DNA of 64,000 nucleotides from Lachnospiraceae bacterium (lineage in GTDB: Bacteria > Bacillota > Clostridia > Lachnospirales > Lachnospiraceae), in contig JAAWAV010000014.1 in assembly GCA_022792335.1 (NCBI GenBank), positions 54,652 to 118,651 of the forward strand, in the 5' to 3' direction. How positions within the stretch are numbered: the first letter of the stretch is position 1; each line of letters opens with the position of its first letter. This document shows positions 63,004 to 64,000 of this stretch, piece after piece. The notes under the pieces are model-generated. The model was given only the letters and a program-made list of their open reading frames with translations, was not told where the DNA came from and did not search any database. The translations under genes and the position numbers were made by a program.

Positions 63004-63603
63004 CTAAAGGATACCTTTATGCCTTTCGGCAGTATTCAAGGAAATCAAAAGATATGCCATATTCTGACCGAGACTGCTCATAGTAGCAAGTCCTTCTTCA
63101 TCTTTCTGAACATCTCCCGGCATGCGACCATAGGCCATAGGCCAGTAAGTGGATCCTGCGATAAACATGTTCTGCAGCATAAAAAAATGATTCATTGCGT
63201 CAAGTGCATGGAGTGCACCGCCTCTGCGTGCCGCCGTAATAGCCGCGCCAACCTTATGCTGAAATAAATTCTCTTCACGGTTCATATCTGTCACGACGGA
63301 AGCACGTTCCAAAAGCGCCTGCATATTCGCGGATATGTTCGCTGTATAAACGGGCGAACCAAGAATGATTCCGTCTGCCTGCGTCATTTTTTCGAAGATG
63401 TTCTGAAACGGATCTTTTTTATGAACACAGTTTCTCTTTCCGCCACATGCGAAACATGCTTTACATGGCTCAATTATTTTACCGGAAAGCTGAATCATTT
63501 CTGTTTCAATGCCCTCTTTATTCAGCGCCTCAAACACCTTTTTCATCAATATTGCGGTATTGCCGTCCTTTCTGGCGCTGCTGTTAATTCCTAAAACTTT
63601 CAT
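63004..63603 (-). CDS. NADPH-dependent FMN reductase-like flavoprotein
   Basis: A 199-residue flavodoxin-fold protein. The N-terminal FMN loop is GINSSARKDGNTAILMKKVF, then CKACFACGGKRNC (Cys cluster) and GIILGSPVYTANISANMQALLERA, a combination seen in iron-sulfur or FMN flavoproteins of the NAD(P)H-dependent reductase group. ATG 63603 has AGGA upstream on the minus strand; an in-frame start further out exists but adds residues unlike the family. Lies between the AKR gene and the flavodoxin lipoprotein in one operon. Confidence 0.87.
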   Translation of the reverse strand: MKVLGINSSARKDGNTAILMKKVFEALNKEGIETEMIQLSGKIIEPCKACFACGGKRNCVHKKDPFQNIFEKMTQADGIILGSPVYTANISANMQALLERASVVTDMNREENLFQHKVGAAITAARRGGALHALDAMNHFFMLQNMFIAGSTYWPMAYGRMPGDVQKDEEGLATMSSLGQNMAYLLISLNTAERHKGIL

Positions 63604-63622
63604 TAAGTCCTGCCTCCGTTTC

Positions 63623-64000
63623 TTAATACCAGTCATGTTTTTCGCCCCGGTCAAGGGTATTAATCTGCTCCATTTCATCCTCGGTCAGTTCAAAATCGAA
63701 CAGTTCCGTATTCTCCTGAATATGGTCGGGATTGCTGGAACCGGGGATAACAACCACGCCTTTTTGCAAATTCCATCGAAGGATAACCTGTGCAGATGAT
63801 TTTCCATGTGCTACTGCAATTTCTGAAATCACCTCATCACCAAGCAGCTCTGCCGTATGGCCCCTGCCTCCCAGCGGATACCAGCCCTGCACTACAATGC
63901 CGTGACTTTGAATGTAGGGGATTACATCATTTTCCTGATAATATGGATGTATCTCATTCTGAACCAGAGCAGGGGTAATATTTACCTGTGGTAAAAATTC
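63623..64000 (-). CDS. aldo/keto reductase, 3' part
   Basis: The frame is open to the window edge, so the N-terminal part is missing. The visible 125 residues read PQVNITPALVQNEIHPYYQEN, then HGIVVQGWYPLGGRG, VISEIAVAHGKSSAQVILRW and VIPGSSNPDHIQENTELFDF, the C-terminal half of an NADPH-dependent AKR (strands 6-8 and the nicotinamide loop). Catalytic Tyr and Lys would lie in the missing part. It is the first visible gene of the redox operon and is AT-rich like its neighbours. Confidence 0.88.
   Translation of the reverse strand, partial: EFLPQVNITPALVQNEIHPYYQENDVIPYIQSHGIVVQGWYPLGGRGHTAELLGDEVISEIAVAHGKSSAQVILRWNLQKGVVVIPGSSNPDHIQENTELFDFELTEDEMEQINTLDRGEKHDWY

Overview
The window reads as a chromosomal segment of a spore-forming, anaerobic member of the Lachnospiraceae or a close clostridial relative (Bacillota). 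Supporting signs are a SpoVAF/GerA-type germination protein, a YlmC/YmxH sporulation protein, an NfnAB bifurcating transhydrogenase, RqcH, strong AGGAGG-type ribosome sites, TTG starts, and TTGACA/TATAAT promoters at 16-18 base spacing. This is inferred from gene content; no rRNA or marker comparison was possible. Coding density is high, and I see no tRNA, rRNA, CRISPR array, prophage or insertion sequence.

Layout. 0-7.3 kb: end of pgeF, trpS, an FAH-fold enzyme, a GNAT acetyltransferase, a TfoX-N protein, the paired B12-binding radical SAM and DUF2344 genes, and RNase E/G. 7.3-13.4 kb: a small lipoprotein, rpsT, guaB, a lysA-like decarboxylase, a HAD phosphatase and an AI-2E-family permease. 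13.5-18.6 kb: five co-directional genes of unusual make-up. Three encode membrane proteins headed by zinc ribbons, one a MinD/TadZ-like protein without the P-loop lysines, and one an FHA protein. This is the best candidate in the window for an undescribed system. 18.7-29.8 kb: nfnAB, a Dabb protein, araD, spoVAF, a sirtuin-like gene with altered NAD-site motifs, gltX, a UvrD-type helicase, a putative metal exporter and an amidase.

29.8-37.6 kb: a regulatory and transport stretch. It holds a TetR regulator followed by a 17-bp palindrome, an ECF transporter S component, and an nptA-phoB-phoR phosphate operon with Pho-box-like repeats. phoR is split by one in-frame TAG. An ECF sigma factor with a cysteine-bearing tail and a DUF2461 gene follow on the minus strand. 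37.6-51.7 kb: housekeeping genes (coaX, coaBC, cardiolipin synthase, prfC, ymxH, nrdR, yqeG, efp, a long prs, DUF512 radical SAM, der, plsY, gpsA) and a RelB/RelE-type toxin-antitoxin pair.

51.8-64 kb: divergent MATE pumps around a shared control region, a HAD phosphatase, a TIGR01212 radical SAM protein, a lone flagellin with a sigma-28-like -10 element, an LUD-domain protein, a lone PTS EIIC, an omega-amidase-like nitrilase, rqcH, and a redox cluster of flavodoxin lipoprotein, FMN reductase and an aldo/keto reductase cut by the window edge. Stretches around 29.8-30.5, 35.8-37.6 and 62.1-64 kb look more AT-rich than the rest and may be later arrivals.
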